14,401 nucleotides of DNA, taken from positions 1 through 14,401 of the forward strand of contig CAYOFK010000074.1 of the NCBI GenBank assembly GCA_964403185.1, read 5' to 3'. This stretch comes from CAYOFK01 sp964403185 (GTDB taxonomy: Bacteria; Bacteroidota; Bacteroidia; Bacteroidales; VadinHA17). Each line of letters starts with the position of its first letter. Position 1 is the stretch's first letter. Shown here one piece after another: positions 1 through 6,955 of this stretch. The position numbers and the translations under genes were made by a program. Under the pieces are notes generated by a model. It was not told the DNA's origin and searched no databases. It was given only the letters and a program-made list of their open reading frames with translations.

Positions 1-518
1 TACTGGACATGGCCGCCAGTGAAGCCGAGGCATTATTCAGGATTGTGCGGGGATTGACCGCAAAGGATGAGTCGGATTTTAACATCACAAAAAGTGATAA
101 CCTGGTTAACATCCTTCTGGATAACATTAAAAATGTTACCATAGCGGCCATTGTCATTGGGCTGATCACCCTTTTCGGGGCCATGGTTGGACTGATGAAC
201 ATCATGCTGGTTTCTGTAACTGAACGTACACGGGAAATTGGGATCAGGAAAGCCATTGGCGCCAAAGCCAGGACTATAAAACAGCAGTTTTTATTTGAGG
301 CCATCCTAATCGGACAATTGGGAGGGGCTCTTGGGATAGTCCTGGGCATTCTTGCCGGAAACCTGATTTCCCTGCTTACCAGAACCTCTTTTATCGTACC
401 ATGGGACTGGGTCATCGGCGGTGTTGTGGCATGTTTTATTGTCGGTCTTGTTTCAGGTATCTGGCCTGCCATAAAGGCTGCAAAACTTGATCCTATCCTT
501 GCTTTGCATTATGAATAA
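1..518 (+). CDS. ABC transporter permease, MacB/FtsX family (C-terminal part, 5' end outside window)
   Basis: This is the C-terminal transmembrane domain of an inner-membrane permease of the MacB/FtsX type. These proteins couple cytoplasmic ATP hydrolysis to movements of a periplasmic domain rather than forming a classic channel, and serve macrolide, lipoprotein or peptide export. The frame is open to the left edge with Leu-Asp codons before the first ATG at 9, so the gene starts upstream and the periplasmic domain is missing from view. Counting from that ATG, hydrophobic segments lie at about residues 42-68, 94-124 and 132-152. The cytoplasmic loop after the first reads ERTREIGIRKAIGAK, the hallmark of this family, and the tail has the usual WPAIKAAKLDPILALHYE ending. 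No ATPase or membrane-fusion partner is visible, so the substrate cannot be assigned. SiaC-like gene follows after 19 bp on the same strand. Confidence 0.93.
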   Translation, partial: LDMAASEAEALFRIVRGLTAKDESDFNITKSDNLVNILLDNIKNVTIAAIVIGLITLFGAMVGLMNIMLVSVTERTREIGIRKAIGAKARTIKQQFLFEAILIGQLGGALGIVLGILAGNLISLLTRTSFIVPWDWVIGGVVACFIVGLVSGIWPAIKAAKLDPILALHYE

Positions 519-537
519 TAAATTTTAATACTTCCCA

Positions 538-918
538 ATGAAAATCCTTGAGATCGAAAGCACATCAATCACACCGAAGGTTTTGTTTAATCCGGATGAG
601 GGAATACTTGTAATTGAGGGCAGGTCTATTCCCGAGAATCCCGAAGAACTCTATAACAAACTGATTCTTTGGTTAAAAGAATATTTTTTGTCTCCCCAGG
701 ATCATACTGAGCTGAAATTTTCCCTGGAGTACGTAAACAGCGGTTCAACAAAATTCCTTCTTGAATTAATGCGCATCATCAAGAAAGGGGCCGACCAGGG
801 TGCATCCATCCGGATAAAATGGCACTATGAAGAAGAGGATGAAGCCATTCAGGAACTTGGTGAACATTTTATTGAAATGGCAAACCTGCCAATTGAACTG
901 ATTCCGGTCCGACCTTGA
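538..918 (+). CDS. SiaC-like regulatory phosphoprotein (DUF1987 domain)
   Basis: The 126-residue product matches the SiaC/DUF1987 family over its whole length. In Pseudomonas, SiaC is a small cytoplasmic protein controlled by the kinase SiaB and the PP2C-type phosphatase SiaA; unphosphorylated SiaC activates the diguanylate cyclase SiaD. Features seen: an N-terminal beta strand with ITPKV, the PENPEELYNKL segment (32-42) matching the family's PENxxELF region, and EYVNSGSTKFL (64-74), which lines up with the part of SiaC that carries the phosphorylated threonine. Here that position appears to be Ser68, with Ser70 and Thr71 nearby; the alignment is from memory. The RIKWHYEEEDE stretch near residue 92 is also typical. 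The gene lies 19 bp after the permease and may be co-transcribed with it. No SiaA, SiaB or SiaD gene is in the window. The ribosome binding site is poor, as in many Bacteroidota. Confidence 0.85.
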   Translation: MKILEIESTSITPKVLFNPDEGILVIEGRSIPENPEELYNKLILWLKEYFLSPQDHTELKFSLEYVNSGSTKFLLELMRIIKKGADQGASIRIKWHYEEEDEAIQELGEHFIEMANLPIELIPVRP

Positions 919-966
919 TCTCAATCCGCAGAGGTGGTCATGCCCGGCCGACGAATAATGCAGGAA

Positions 967-987
967 GGGCACAGGGCACAGGGCACA
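967..987. repeat. Three tandem copies of heptamer GGGCACA
   Basis: Three perfect head-to-tail copies of GGGCACA (967-973, 974-980, 981-987) lie in the gap between the convergent SiaC-like and gapA genes. This is a microrepeat, with no spacers, and not a CRISPR. Its function is unknown; it could be slippage-prone. Confidence 0.85.
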
Positions 988-1000
988 GAGGGAGAGTCAC

Positions 1001-1028
1001 GGATTTAATATTTATGAAATATTAATCC
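1001..1028. terminator. Possible bidirectional terminator hairpin between convergent genes
   Basis: GGATTTAATATTT at 1001-1013 pairs with AAATATTAATCC at 1017-1028: 12 base pairs with one bulged T and a 3-nt loop. It lies between the ends of the SiaC-like gene (plus) and gapA (minus), where a shared terminator would be expected. The stem is AT-rich and has no clean U tract on either side, so the call is tentative. The rest of 919-1080 shows only the GGGCACA microrepeat. Confidence 0.4.
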
Positions 1029-1080
1029 ATTAATTCACAATCCGGGTTTAATACTGGGTTTTGGTGGTCAGAATTATTTC

Positions 1081-2079
1081 TCAGAACAGTTTTTCTGCCA
1101 GGTCCACAACGCGTGCAGAATATCCCCATTCGTTATCATACCAGGACAATACCTTGACGGTTTTTCCATTCACCATAGTGCTCAGGGCATCAAAAATTGA
1201 GGAATGGGTATTCTGAATGATATCCACGGAAACGATAGGATCTTCAGTATACTCCAGGATGCCCTTCATGGGTCCTTCTGCAGCTTCTTTCATAGCCGCA
1301 TTGATTTCTTCTTTTGTGGTTTCTACTTTGAGGTTGGCCACCAGGTCAACCAGGGAGCCGGTTGGAGTGGGTATCCGGATGGCCATTCCATCCATTTTTC
1401 CCTTCAAATCGGGGATCACCTTACCAACAGCTTTGGCCGCTCCGGTGGTGGTAGGTATTTGAGAAACAGCAGCGGCCCTGGCCCTTCTAAGGTCGGAATG
1501 AGGCAGGTCCAGAATTCTCTGGTCATTGGTATAGGCATGTATGGTTGTCATCAATCCATTCTCAATACCAAATTTGTCATTCAGAACCTTTGCTATAGGT
1601 GCCAGGCAATTTGTGGTGCAGGAAGCATTTGAAACACATTGGTCTTCAGGACGAAGGTCGTCATCGTTGACCCCCAGAACAATCATATTGTCAATGGCAT
1701 CCTTTGACGGAACAGTAAGGATGACCTTTTTAGCCCCGTTTTTCAGGTGGTCTCCATACCCTCCTTTTGGATGTTCCTTTTCACGAAAAATCCCTGTGGA
1801 TTCAATAACCACATCCGGGGTGGTGTTCCATGGGATGTCAAGCGGTGATTTTACGGCATGTACGGGATATTTTTTCCCATTACATATGAGGTTCTCATCA
1901 TCGAAGTTAACTGTTCCCTGGAATTTTCCCTGCGTGGAGTCATATTTTAGTAAATGGGCAAGTGTTTTCGTGTCTGTCAGGTCATTAATACCAACAATCT
2001 TTAATCCTGGCCTTTCCAAAATCAGTTTAAAAACATTCCTTCCAATTCTTCCAAATCCATTGATGGCAACTGTAATCAT
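1081..2079 (-). CDS. gapA: Glyceraldehyde-3-phosphate dehydrogenase, type I (phosphorylating)
   Basis: This cytoplasmic glycolytic enzyme converts glyceraldehyde 3-phosphate, NAD+ and phosphate to 1,3-bisphosphoglycerate and NADH, as a homotetramer. The 332-residue length is usual for the family. The N-terminal Rossmann motif INGFGRIGR spans residues 6-14. Asp33 in GINDLTD is the position that favours NAD over NADP, and Leu192-Pro193 in the LDLPHSDLRRARAA segment agree with NAD use. The catalytic Cys154 sits in SNASCTTNCLAP and the partner His181 in MTTIHAYTNDQ; the C-terminal WYDNEWGYS motif is intact (313-321). ATG is chosen because the NAD-binding fold begins at once and a good promoter lies 32 bp upstream (2111-2142). 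No Shine-Dalgarno is seen. It appears monocistronic: it is convergent with the SiaC-like gene and has its own promoter. Nothing suggests damage. Confidence 0.98.
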   Translation of the reverse strand: MITVAINGFGRIGRNVFKLILERPGLKIVGINDLTDTKTLAHLLKYDSTQGKFQGTVNFDDENLICNGKKYPVHAVKSPLDIPWNTTPDVVIESTGIFREKEHPKGGYGDHLKNGAKKVILTVPSKDAIDNMIVLGVNDDDLRPEDQCVSNASCTTNCLAPIAKVLNDKFGIENGLMTTIHAYTNDQRILDLPHSDLRRARAAAVSQIPTTTGAAKAVGKVIPDLKGKMDGMAIRIPTPTGSLVDLVANLKVETTKEEINAAMKEAAEGPMKGILEYTEDPIVSVDIIQNTHSSIFDALSTMVNGKTVKVLSWYDNEWGYSARVVDLAEKLF

Positions 2080-2110
2080 TTTTAAAAGTTTTAAATGTTA
2101 ATAATCGATC

Positions 2111-2142
2111 CAAAATTAGAGAATAAAAACAAATAAGTCAAA
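2111..2142 (-). promoter_or_regulatory. Bacteroidota-type housekeeping promoter of gapA
   Basis: Read on the minus strand, TTTG (2142-2139) and TAATTTTG (2118-2111) are separated by 20 bp. The second box fits the Bacteroidota -7 consensus TAnnTTTG exactly and the first fits the -33 TTTG box. Transcription would begin near 2105, giving a leader of about 25 nt before the gapA ATG. The surrounding DNA is very AT-rich. Confidence 0.75.
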
Positions 2143-2254
2143 AAAAATAAGACCATCTTCGGCCTTTATCTTACATTATTGAGACGGTGATTTTAAAAGT
2201 TGGAGGCGTATTTCAAAAATGGAATTTTTTGAAAAGAGCCGGGGAGAAGTAAAG

Positions 2255-3052
2255 TTACCGTGGAACCGGCCCCTGGTTACCCTGGAAGTTCAGGGCGGCT
2301 TCTGATCTTGGGTCCACAATCTTGCCAAATCTGAAACTGGCATATATGGCCGGAAAGAATTGCTTATTATCATCCGAAGCCATGATCCGGACTTTTTTAT
2401 AATAGGCATCCAGTGTAACACCAATCTCAATGGCACTCACCAGAGGATCTCTTTTCCCAAATTCAAAATTCACGCCCACTCTCCCATAGAGGCCCGGGAC
2501 CACCTGTATCTCCCCAAATCCTTTAAAAAAAGAAGCCCGGCCATAGATGTCCGTGGGCTTGTGCAGGGCAGCGTTGAACTTTTCTGTGGTCAGAGTGTAT
2601 TCATACAAAGAAACCGGAGTCAATACCTCATAATAAACCGGTTTAAGGATGCCCAGTGATAATCCCCCGGCATACAGGAACCTGACAGCGATCCCTCCCT
2701 TGTCAACCTTTTTATATTTTATCCTTTGGAAACCGATTCCTACATGAAGATTAAAAAAGACGTTCTCTTTCCCAAATACAAAGCGTTTGCTATCCTGGAA
2801 CCAGGGGTTGGATGTACGAACCTCTTTGGGATGCTTTATGACATTCAGTCCGATTTCGTAGAGTTTCTGATTAAAAAAATTGATGCGTTTCCCATAGCGG
2901 TAACTGCCTCCGTACCCGGTTGAATACAAAGTTATTCCAAAGGTTCTTTCATTTCTGAAAAAGAGCTTTTGCTGCTCGTCGATTTCACCTTGCGAAAAAA
3001 CCTCCGGGAAAATCAATAAGAAGAAAACAGCTATGAAACCTAACTTCTTCAT
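2255..3052 (-). CDS. Predicted outer-membrane beta-barrel protein, function unknown
   Basis: The 265-residue product starts with a signal peptide: Lys-Lys at 2-3, a hydrophobic core to about residue 16, and a likely cut near VFS|QG at residues 18-22. The mature part is rich in alternating aromatic and polar residues with many short glycine turns, for example the TLYSTGYGGSYRYGKR stretch (41-56) and the final FFPAIYASFRFGKI strand. That pattern fits a small beta barrel in the outer membrane. A polar tail of about 20 residues follows the last predicted strand, so the chain does not end in the usual terminal aromatic. No enzymatic motif or T9SS sorting domain is seen. It lies 75 bp downstream of the small lipoprotein gene on the same strand with no separate promoter that I can see, so the two probably share a transcript. 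I know of no assigned function. Confidence 0.8.
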   Translation of the reverse strand: MKKLGFIAVFFLLIFPEVFSQGEIDEQQKLFFRNERTFGITLYSTGYGGSYRYGKRINFFNQKLYEIGLNVIKHPKEVRTSNPWFQDSKRFVFGKENVFFNLHVGIGFQRIKYKKVDKGGIAVRFLYAGGLSLGILKPVYYEVLTPVSLYEYTLTTEKFNAALHKPTDIYGRASFFKGFGEIQVVPGLYGRVGVNFEFGKRDPLVSAIEIGVTLDAYYKKVRIMASDDNKQFFPAIYASFRFGKIVDPRSEAALNFQGNQGPVPR

Positions 3053-3077
3053 GTGTCTTACAGATTATTAAACATCA

Positions 3078-3095
3078 CATTCCAGTAAAGGAATG
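3078..3095 (-). other. Short hairpin in the lipoprotein/barrel intercistronic gap
   Basis: CATTCC (3078-3083) and GGAATG (3090-3095) form a 6-bp stem with a 6-nt loop in the 75-bp gap between the small lipoprotein stop and the barrel gene start. It has no U tract. It could influence mRNA processing or read-through, but it is short enough to be chance. Confidence 0.3.
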
Positions 3096-3127
3096 AAGGT
3101 TACCAGGAGAGGGATTGACAGGGGTGG

Positions 3128-3253
3128 TTAACCAATCTCAGCAGGCTGTTCAATCTCTGCCTGAGTGTACGCCGGACAAACTTCATTATTGCAGGAACTG
3201 AAAATGCTTCCCAGTACCAGGCAAAATGCCGCAACTATGAGTATTCTTTTCAT
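3128..3253 (-). CDS. Very small predicted lipoprotein (41 aa)
   Basis: The product is a signal peptide (MKRILIVAAFCLVLGSIFSS) followed by Cys21, with FSSC as a Bacteroidota-style lipobox, and only about 20 mature residues that include VCPAYTQAE. Cleavage and acylation would leave a short acidic peptide tethered to the membrane. I chose the ATG at 3253 rather than an in-frame start at 3328 for three reasons: the signal peptide begins there, an AAAGGA ribosome binding site sits just upstream, and the longer form would overlap the promoter at 3299-3329. It precedes the barrel gene by 75 bp, suggesting an operon in which the lipoprotein could help or mark the barrel. That link is inference. The function is unknown. 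Confidence 0.7.
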   Translation of the reverse strand: MKRILIVAAFCLVLGSIFSSCNNEVCPAYTQAEIEQPAEIG

Positions 3254-3298
3254 TTTTTCCTTTTTAAATCTCAGTAAAATACTACCTATCCACGGAAA

Positions 3299-3329
3299 CA
3301 AATATATAGTATTTATGTATAATATCAAA
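3299..3329 (-). promoter_or_regulatory. Consensus Bacteroidota promoter for the lipoprotein/barrel unit
   Basis: On the minus strand, TTTG (3329-3326) is followed after exactly 19 bp by TATATTTG (3306-3299), a perfect match to the Bacteroidota form TTTG-N19-TAnnTTTG. Transcription would start near 3293, about 40 nt before the lipoprotein ATG at 3253. It is the best promoter in the window and supports the short start for the lipoprotein. Confidence 0.8.
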
Positions 3330-3427
3330 TGCTTATACGTAAAGGTATTAAGAATGTTTTTAAATAACGTAAAAATGTTGACTTTATTACACTGGCAATA
3401 ATGGGTTAAAAGTTCTATAGCCGTCGG

Positions 3428-3499
3428 GGGGCTGTCTCAAAAGTCAGATTCCATATCAAGTACGGAATGATGCCATTATGTTGCTTTTGAGACAGCCCC
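3428..3499. mobile_element. 72-bp palindromic element with 16-bp terminal inverted repeats (MITE-like)
   Basis: GGGGCTGTCTCAAAAG (3428-3443) and its perfect complement CTTTTGAGACAGCCCC (3484-3499) enclose 40 bp. Inside is a smaller pair, ATTCC (3448-3452) and GGAAT (3464-3468). The ends resemble terminal inverted repeats of insertion sequences, so this may be a non-autonomous MITE or the joined ends of a lost IS. No clear target-site duplication is visible. It starts 9 bp past the stop of the Asp-box protein gene, so it may also act as a 3'-end hairpin, but the minus strand lacks a U tract after the stem, which argues against a standard intrinsic terminator. The rest of 3330-3507 shows only AT-rich DNA. 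Confidence 0.55.
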
Positions 3500-3507
3500 T
3501 ATTTTGT

Positions 3508-6500
3508 TTATTCTTTTCCGGGGGGTACTGGCAAGCGGCCTTGTGTCCAGGGAATGCCCCTTTCGGCCAGGGCTTTTCTTAAAACTGGCATGCCTTCACT
3601 GATGATATTCCGGAGCTTAGCATAAACGGGTCCGAATTGTTCTTTGGCGATCTCATATTGTTCCCGCTGTGCACCGGTGATGCCATGGAAACTCGAAGAA
3701 GTTGCCCTGCTGGCAAAACCAATCCGCCCGGTTATAGTTGGCGGGGTGGCATGTACCCTGGGAGCCCGGATCGGGCGCCCGCTGATTGCAGTCAGGATAT
3801 CAAACAACTGGGTGTCCAGTGATGCGACATTTTGCATCAGGTCTTCAACCTCTGCCGGAGCGGTTAACAGTGCATTTTTTATGTTTTCCAGTTCTATCCG
3901 GTAAGCCCGGGCTGTATTGGCAGAAGTGTTTACTGAAACACTCAGTTCACCAACTTCCTGTAAGAAGTCAAATTTGGCTTGTTGATCCGCACCTGAAAAT
4001 GTGCTGTTATCCCATGCCACAATTTTAAACTCTTCAGGTTCTGTCAGCTGTGTGATTTTTCCGTCAACATTTTTTGAAAGTTTCACTTTATAGGTTCCCG
4101 GAGGCACCCTGGTTCCTCCGCCACCTCCGTAGAAACGGCCACGTCCCCCTCCCACAGACATGCCTGAGGGGTATCTCATGTTCCAGGTAATCTGCGAAAC
4201 ACCTTTACCTGGCCGGGTCTTCAGCCGGGTAATGACATTATCATTGCTATCATAAATGGTGAAAAACAGTGAAGGAGCTTCTTCGGTATCCTCGGCGAAC
4301 AGTTCGTCCCGGGTTGGATAGGAAATGGTTTTACCGGCCTTCATATCCTTTCGCTGCTGTGCTTTTCTTTTTTCACTGGCTGTTTGGAGCTTCTTGCCAT
4401 AATAATAAGTGAATGTTGCAACCACCGGGGGGTTCATTGCACGGAAATATACGTCACCCATACTTCCTCCGTTACTGGAGGGGAAATAGAGCAGGGCATC
4501 CTTGATATCAAATATGTGGGCTTCTTTTTTCAAAATTTCCCCGTTCAATTCTCTCAGGTAGGCAAAATTTTCCAAGATATAGAATCCGCGTCCGAAGGTA
4601 GCCACTGCCAGGTCGTTTTCCCTTTGTTGGATGTCGAGGTCTTTTACCTGAATAGTGGGTAAACCGGAACTCAGTTTCATCCAGTTCTGACCCCCATCAA
4701 TGGTTACATGCACACCCCATTCGGTACCAATGAACAGAATGTCCGGATTCATGTGGTCTTCCCGGATTACATAAACCGTACCATCAGGAAGGTTTGACGC
4801 GATGGATGTCCAGGTATTTCCTTTATCATTACTTTTAATCAGGTAGGGGGCAAAGTCGCTGTTATTTTTCCTTCCATCAAAGCAGGCGTACACCACATAC
4901 TCATCATGCATGGAGGGGAGTAATTGATTAACAAAGGTCATGTCAGGCACTCCCGGGAAGGATTCATATCTGGTCCAGGATTGCCCGTCGTTTTCCGAAA
5001 CATGGATCAGGCCGTCATCGGTTCCGGCATAAAGCAATCCTTGTTTGGCAGGCGATTCGGCAAGTGCAAAAATATTTCCAAATGGAGAAGTGGACACACT
5101 TTTGGCAATGGCTTCAGGTGGCCATATCTTTCCCATCATGGGGAGGGTATTGACATCAATTTGCCTGCTCAGGTCGGGACTGATCTCGGTCCATGAATCA
5201 CCGCGATCGGTACTCTTAAACACCTTATTTGCTGCGGCATAAATAGTGGCGGTGTTATGCGGGCTAATGAAATGGGGGGTGTTCCAGTTAAAGCGGTACG
5301 TTTCATTCCCTTTTGGCTGAGGTTTGATGGTTACCCGGTTTCCTGTTTTGAAGTCGAACCGGACCATTCCTCCATATTGTGATGAAGCGTAGGAAATGTC
5401 AGGATTTCCGGGTTCGGGGATTGAGAGGTATCCGTCACCACCATTGGTAAAGGTCCAGTCCTCATTGATCATGTACCGTTTCAGCGTCCTGGAGGGTCCG
5501 ATCCAGCTCCCGTTATCCTGGGCACCACCGTACACCCAGTAGAAAGGATAGCGGTCGTCGGTCCGAACGTGGTAAAACTGTGTAACCGGAAAGTTGCTCT
5601 TAAAGATCCAGTTTTTACCACGGTCGTAGCTTTCATAGATGCCGCCATCGCAACCCGCCAGGTAGTGATTATAATCACGTGGATCGATCCATAAAGCGTG
5701 GTTATCAACGTGTTTATTCTTTTCACCAAGCGGCGTGAAAGTAACTCCTCCATCGTTGGTAACCATGTTCCGTGTATCCATTGAAATGACGCGGTTGACA
5801 TCTGCCGGATCGGCATATATTTCCTGATAATACTGCGGGCTTCCGGCAATTTCCGCACTCATTTTTTTCCAGCTTTCACCCATATCCAGGCTCCTGTAAA
5901 ATCCGCCTTTATTTCCGGGAAGTTCAATGATGGCATAAATCACATCAGGGTTTGCAGGTGACAGGGCCAGGCCTATTCTTCCCACATCTCCACCGGGCAA
6001 TCCACGGGTCAGTTTGCGCCAGTTTTTTCCGCCATCTGTGGATTTGTGTATGGCAGATTCAGGACCTCCGTTGATTTTTGAATACACACGGCGCTCCCTC
6101 TGATGGGCGGCCGCATAAAGGATATCCGGGTTTCTCGGGTCCATTTCCATATCTGAGATCCCGGTGTAATCTCCAATGGTTAAAATGGCTTCCCATGTTT
6201 TTCCGCCATCCGTGGTCTTGTACAATCCACGGTCGCCACCAGGACCCCAGGCAGGTCCCTGGGCACAAGCATAAACCACATCTGAATTCCTGGGATCTAT
6301 CATTATTCTACCTATATGACCGGATTTTTTCAGACCAACATTTTTGAAAGATTTTCCCGCATCCAGGGATTTATAAATCCCGTCTCCGTAGGCCAGGTTC
6401 CTCTGTGAATTGTTTTCACCGGTACCTACCCACAGAACATTCGGATTTTTTGTATCAATAGCAAGGCATCCGATTGAAAAAACATTCTGGCTATCGAATA

Positions 6501-6795
6501 TGGGCGTGAATGTGGTCCCGTTGTTTGTGGTTTTCCAAAGACCGCCGGATGCAACTCCGACATAATATTCAGATGGATTCTCAGGATTCACAGCAAAGTC
6601 GGCGATGCGGCCGGAAGCTATGGCCGGACCGATACTCCGGAATTTGAGAGCTCCGGTTAAAGAGCTGTTCAGAAGACTTTTCTCCTGTTGTTGTGCGTCA
6701 GCCTTCTTGTTTCTTTGAGAAAAAACGGATCCCGGTACTGCCAGTGTTAGCAGAACCAGAATCAAAATGATCCTGTATGATGTTGATCCTTTCAT
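3508..6795 (-). CDS. Secreted Asp-box (BNR/VPS10-like) beta-propeller protein
   Basis: The 1095-residue product begins with a signal peptide (cut near VFS|QR, residue 26). Residues 50-740 contain at least eleven Asp-box motifs of the form S/T-x-D-x-G-x-T/S-W/F, for example at about 88, 142, 193 (TTDGGKTW), 251 (STDGGKNW), 301, 345, 388, 527, 599, 654 and 697. Asp boxes mark blades of sialidase- or sortilin (VPS10)-like propellers. Bacteroidota homologues are often labelled glycosyl hydrolase, but I see no defined set of catalytic residues, so binding or scaffolding is equally possible. A Gly-rich stretch (882-894) leads into VPPGTYKVKL, like an FlgD-type Ig fold, and then a helical tail. No T9SS sorting domain is present, so a periplasmic or envelope location is likely. 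The frame opens at 6864, but ATG 6795 is preferred because the signal peptide starts there. No clear Shine-Dalgarno or promoter was found. Confidence 0.88.
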   Translation of the reverse strand: MKGSTSYRIILILVLLTLAVPGSVFSQRNKKADAQQQEKSLLNSSLTGALKFRSIGPAIASGRIADFAVNPENPSEYYVGVASGGLWKTTNNGTTFTPIFDSQNVFSIGCLAIDTKNPNVLWVGTGENNSQRNLAYGDGIYKSLDAGKSFKNVGLKKSGHIGRIMIDPRNSDVVYACAQGPAWGPGGDRGLYKTTDGGKTWEAILTIGDYTGISDMEMDPRNPDILYAAAHQRERRVYSKINGGPESAIHKSTDGGKNWRKLTRGLPGGDVGRIGLALSPANPDVIYAIIELPGNKGGFYRSLDMGESWKKMSAEIAGSPQYYQEIYADPADVNRVISMDTRNMVTNDGGVTFTPLGEKNKHVDNHALWIDPRDYNHYLAGCDGGIYESYDRGKNWIFKSNFPVTQFYHVRTDDRYPFYWVYGGAQDNGSWIGPSRTLKRYMINEDWTFTNGGDGYLSIPEPGNPDISYASSQYGGMVRFDFKTGNRVTIKPQPKGNETYRFNWNTPHFISPHNTATIYAAANKVFKSTDRGDSWTEISPDLSRQIDVNTLPMMGKIWPPEAIAKSVSTSPFGNIFALAESPAKQGLLYAGTDDGLIHVSENDGQSWTRYESFPGVPDMTFVNQLLPSMHDEYVVYACFDGRKNNSDFAPYLIKSNDKGNTWTSIASNLPDGTVYVIREDHMNPDILFIGTEWGVHVTIDGGQNWMKLSSGLPTIQVKDLDIQQRENDLAVATFGRGFYILENFAYLRELNGEILKKEAHIFDIKDALLYFPSSNGGSMGDVYFRAMNPPVVATFTYYYGKKLQTASEKRKAQQRKDMKAGKTISYPTRDELFAEDTEEAPSLFFTIYDSNDNVITRLKTRPGKGVSQITWNMRYPSGMSVGGGRGRFYGGGGGTRVPPGTYKVKLSKNVDGKITQLTEPEEFKIVAWDNSTFSGADQQAKFDFLQEVGELSVSVNTSANTARAYRIELENIKNALLTAPAEVEDLMQNVASLDTQLFDILTAISGRPIRAPRVHATPPTITGRIGFASRATSSSFHGITGAQREQYEIAKEQFGPVYAKLRNIISEGMPVLRKALAERGIPWTQGRLPVPPGKE

Positions 6796-6874
6796 AATAA
6801 GGTAGTTTAAGGGTTTTGGTATTCCGATAAGTGTGGCTAAGTTAAGAATAATCCCGAAATACAACCGGCAGGAA

Positions 6875-6892
6875 TACTGTTAATAAACAGTA
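6875..6892. other. Short inverted repeat upstream of the Asp-box protein gene
   Basis: TACTGTT (6875-6881) and AACAGTA (6886-6892) form a perfect 7-bp inverted repeat around a 4-nt centre. It lies about 80 bp upstream of the Asp-box gene start and abuts the U tract of the neighbouring terminator. It could be an operator or a second small hairpin; there is no other evidence for either. Confidence 0.35.
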
Positions 6893-6930
6893 AAAAAAGA
6901 CCTTCAAGGTTCTGAAAACCTTGAAGGTCT
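6890..6930 (-). terminator. Intrinsic terminator of the T9SS cargo gene
   Basis: AGACCTTCAAGGTT (6898-6911) and AACCTTGAAGGTCT (6917-6930) form a perfect 14-bp stem with a 5-nt loop. Read on the minus strand, the stem is followed by a run of seven T. It begins 26 bp after the stop of the large gene to its right, exactly where its terminator belongs, and it should insulate the Asp-box gene downstream. This palindrome resembles repeats I remember as common between genes in Bacteroidota genomes, so it may be one of many copies. Confidence 0.92.
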
Positions 6931-6955
6931 GATCCTGAACAAAATAAAAAATCAA

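Noticed and set aside
967..987. CRISPR-like array
   Set aside because: Three 7-bp units without spacers; a microrepeat only.
1541..2101. 186-residue plus-strand frame opposite gapA
   Set aside because: It lies wholly antisense to a clear, intact GAPDH and has no family features; it is a shadow frame.
2211..2234. TTTCAAAAA/TTTTTGAAA hairpin after the barrel gene
   Set aside because: AT-only style stem without a U tract on the minus strand; too weak to call a terminator.
3254..3328. Longer start for the small lipoprotein
   Set aside because: It overlaps a perfect promoter and would bury the signal peptide.
5481..5858. 125-residue frame within the Asp-box protein gene in another frame
   Set aside because: Low-complexity composition and full overlap with the clearly coding Asp-box frame on the same strand.
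6796..6864. N-terminal extension of the Asp-box protein
   Set aside because: It would put 23 residues before a good signal peptide that starts at the ATG at 6795.
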